Shown here: positions 63,290 to 64,000 of the stretch, one piece after another
Layout of the letters: each line of letters opens with the position of its first letter
How positions within the stretch are numbered: the stretch's first letter is position 1
Assembly (NCBI GenBank): GCA_023441055.1
Contig: JAEZQY010000020.1
Location: 77,806 to 141,805 of the forward strand
Reading direction: 5' to 3'
Length of the DNA stretch: 64,000 nucleotides
Source of the DNA: Bacillota bacterium
Lineage (GTDB): Bacteria; Bacillota; Bacilli; Paenibacillales; UBA4045
Notes under the pieces: generated by a model
What the model was told of the DNA's origin: nothing
Database searches by the model: none
The model's input: the letters and a program-made list of their open reading frames with translations, nothing else
Made by a program: the position numbers and the translations under genes

Positions 63290-63341
63290 GAGAATCCCCC
63301 CTTACTAATGACTATACCGCTCAATGCCCAACGCAACAATA

Positions 63342-63373
63342 TAGCTACATTGCAAAATCTATAGCTATATTGC
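63342..63373. promoter_or_regulatory. Direct-repeat operator upstream of the lipoprotein-kinase-regulator operon
   Basis: TAGCTACATTGC (63342-63353) and TAGCTATATTGC (63362-63373) are spaced 20 bases start to start, about two helical turns. The same word occurs once upstream of the permease operon (58473). Direct repeats of this spacing are typical of AraC-type DNA binding. Confidence 0.62.
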
Positions 63374-63548
63374 GATTGTACAGCTATTAGGTGAGAAGCG
63401 TTGGAGTGTGTTTGTTATTTGGGTATAAAAAAACAGTAGCACTATGCTGAACTGTAACCCGAAAGATAGACACTTTTAAAAAAGTGCCCGTCTTTCGGGT
63501 TTTTATGTTTTAATGAACTTACTAAAATGAGCGAGGTATACTTACACC

Positions 63549-63977
63549 ATGTCTAAACGTAAAAATTTCACAACAACGCAGATGAGAATACTTGAGTCTA
63601 ATCCCAATGTCGTGCATGTATCGGAAAAGGCCATTACCTATACGCCTGAGTTTAAACTTTAAGCAATTAAGTTATACGAGAATGGCAGCACACCCCTGCA
63701 AATCTTCCTTGAAGCTGGATTTGACGTAGCTACCATTGGGAAGAAGAACCCAAAAACCTCATTAAACCGTTGGAGGAATTCGTATAGAACGTATGGAGAG
63801 GAGGGATTGTTAGTGGACCGAAGAGGCAGAGCAAGTACAGGCAGACCCTCCTCGAAGGAGCTGAGCACAGAAGAGAAACTTAAACGTGCTGAAGCTAAGA
63901 TTAAGTTATTAGAAGTGGAGAACGAATTCTTAAAAAAGCTCGAGGCTTTAGAAAGGCGGGTGAAGAGCGATCACTAA
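63549..63977 (+). pseudogene. IS3-family transposase orfA with in-frame stop
   Basis: The frame from ATG 63549 encodes a helix-turn-helix transposase OrfA (YTPEFKL, then AIKLYENGSTPLQIFLEAGFD, RRGRASTGRPSSKEL and the leucine zipper KIKLLEVENEFLKKLEALER). It has TAA at 63660-63662 after 37 codons, where homologues have a sense codon. The original frame then runs cleanly to a stop at 63975-63977. The nonsense codon should stop OrfA unless translation restarts. Confidence 0.8.
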
Positions 63978-64000
63978 CACCTTCAGAGATCTTTGAGCTC
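63932..64000 (+). other. Programmed -1 frameshift site and start of orfB
   Basis: A AAA AAG (63932-63938) is in the right phase for IS3-type -1 slippage. The -1 frame then reads ERSLTPSEIFEL to the window end, the usual beginning of the OrfB integrase part. Confidence 0.75.

Larger units (their letters stand above)
63448..64000 (+). mobile_element. Left part of an IS3-family insertion sequence (IS150-like), running off the window
   Basis: The element probably begins at TGAACTGTAACCCG (63448). Immediately inside is a strong hairpin (63456-63501, AACCCGAAAGA/TCTTTCGGGTT outer stem) followed by Ts, which can shield the transposase gene from outside transcription. OrfA and the start of orfB follow. 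The right end is not in the window, so the terminal repeat could not be matched. Confidence 0.8.

Overview
The window looks like chromosome of a Paenibacillaceae bacterium (Paenibacillus, Cohnella or a close relative). The reasons are the canonical Bacillus-type purEKBCSQLFMNHD operon with PurR boxes, a DesK/DesR lipid thermosensor, YerB/YerC-type genes, HPr kinase, many TTG/GTG starts behind strong Shine-Dalgarno sequences, and two sugar-uptake loci built from a lipoprotein solute-binding protein, LplB/LplC-type permeases and YesM/YesN or AraC regulators. The genus is inferred from gene content and style, not from a marker gene.

1-9.2 kb: the 5' part of a YesM-type sensor kinase gene, a frataxin-like iron chaperone, then a minus-strand operon (binding lipoprotein, two permeases, type I sulfatase) facing a divergent membrane AraC regulator. 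This is probably a locus for a sulfated glycan. 9.2-13 kb: a barstar/barnase pair in which the barnase carries a lipoprotein signal, then des-desK-desR behind a DesR-like palindrome. 13-18 kb: a 51-bp tandem repeat, sulfite reductase cysJI, a terminator and a TetR regulator. 18-26 kb: a membrane protein behind a perfect 26-bp palindrome, an aldehyde dehydrogenase, then minus-strand mqnB-mqnD (futalosine menaquinone pathway), a serine hydrolase, an MFS transporter, a diacylglycerol kinase-like protein and a CbiX chelatase.

26-33 kb: yerC, a small membrane gene, a decayed second copy of yerC that keeps its promoter-side and terminator sequences, an Arg/Ser-repeat protein, an atypical HprK, YerB, a LigB-type protein that lacks usual metal ligands, and a membrane PDZ-Lon protease. 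33-37.3 kb: an ECF sigma factor with its putative anti-sigma partner, followed by small regulatory, secreted and membrane genes. Three of these have the same bipartite promoter-like motif, GGGAACG-N14-G(A/G)CGTT, which I read as a local ECF regulon.

37.4-53.5 kb: the complete purine operon on the minus strand, with a PurR-box promoter upstream of purE and a second PurR-box promoter for a PbuG-type purine permease. Three gaps inside the operon (purC-purS, purS-purQ, purH-purN) are filled with repeats, mostly of about 51 bp. 53.6-63.3 kb: a second sugar locus: glycoside hydrolase, binding protein, two permeases, YesN and YesM homologues and a second, paralogous binding lipoprotein, with shared operator-like repeats and a cre-like site. 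63.4-64 kb: the left end of an IS3-family element whose orfA has an in-frame stop and which runs off the window.
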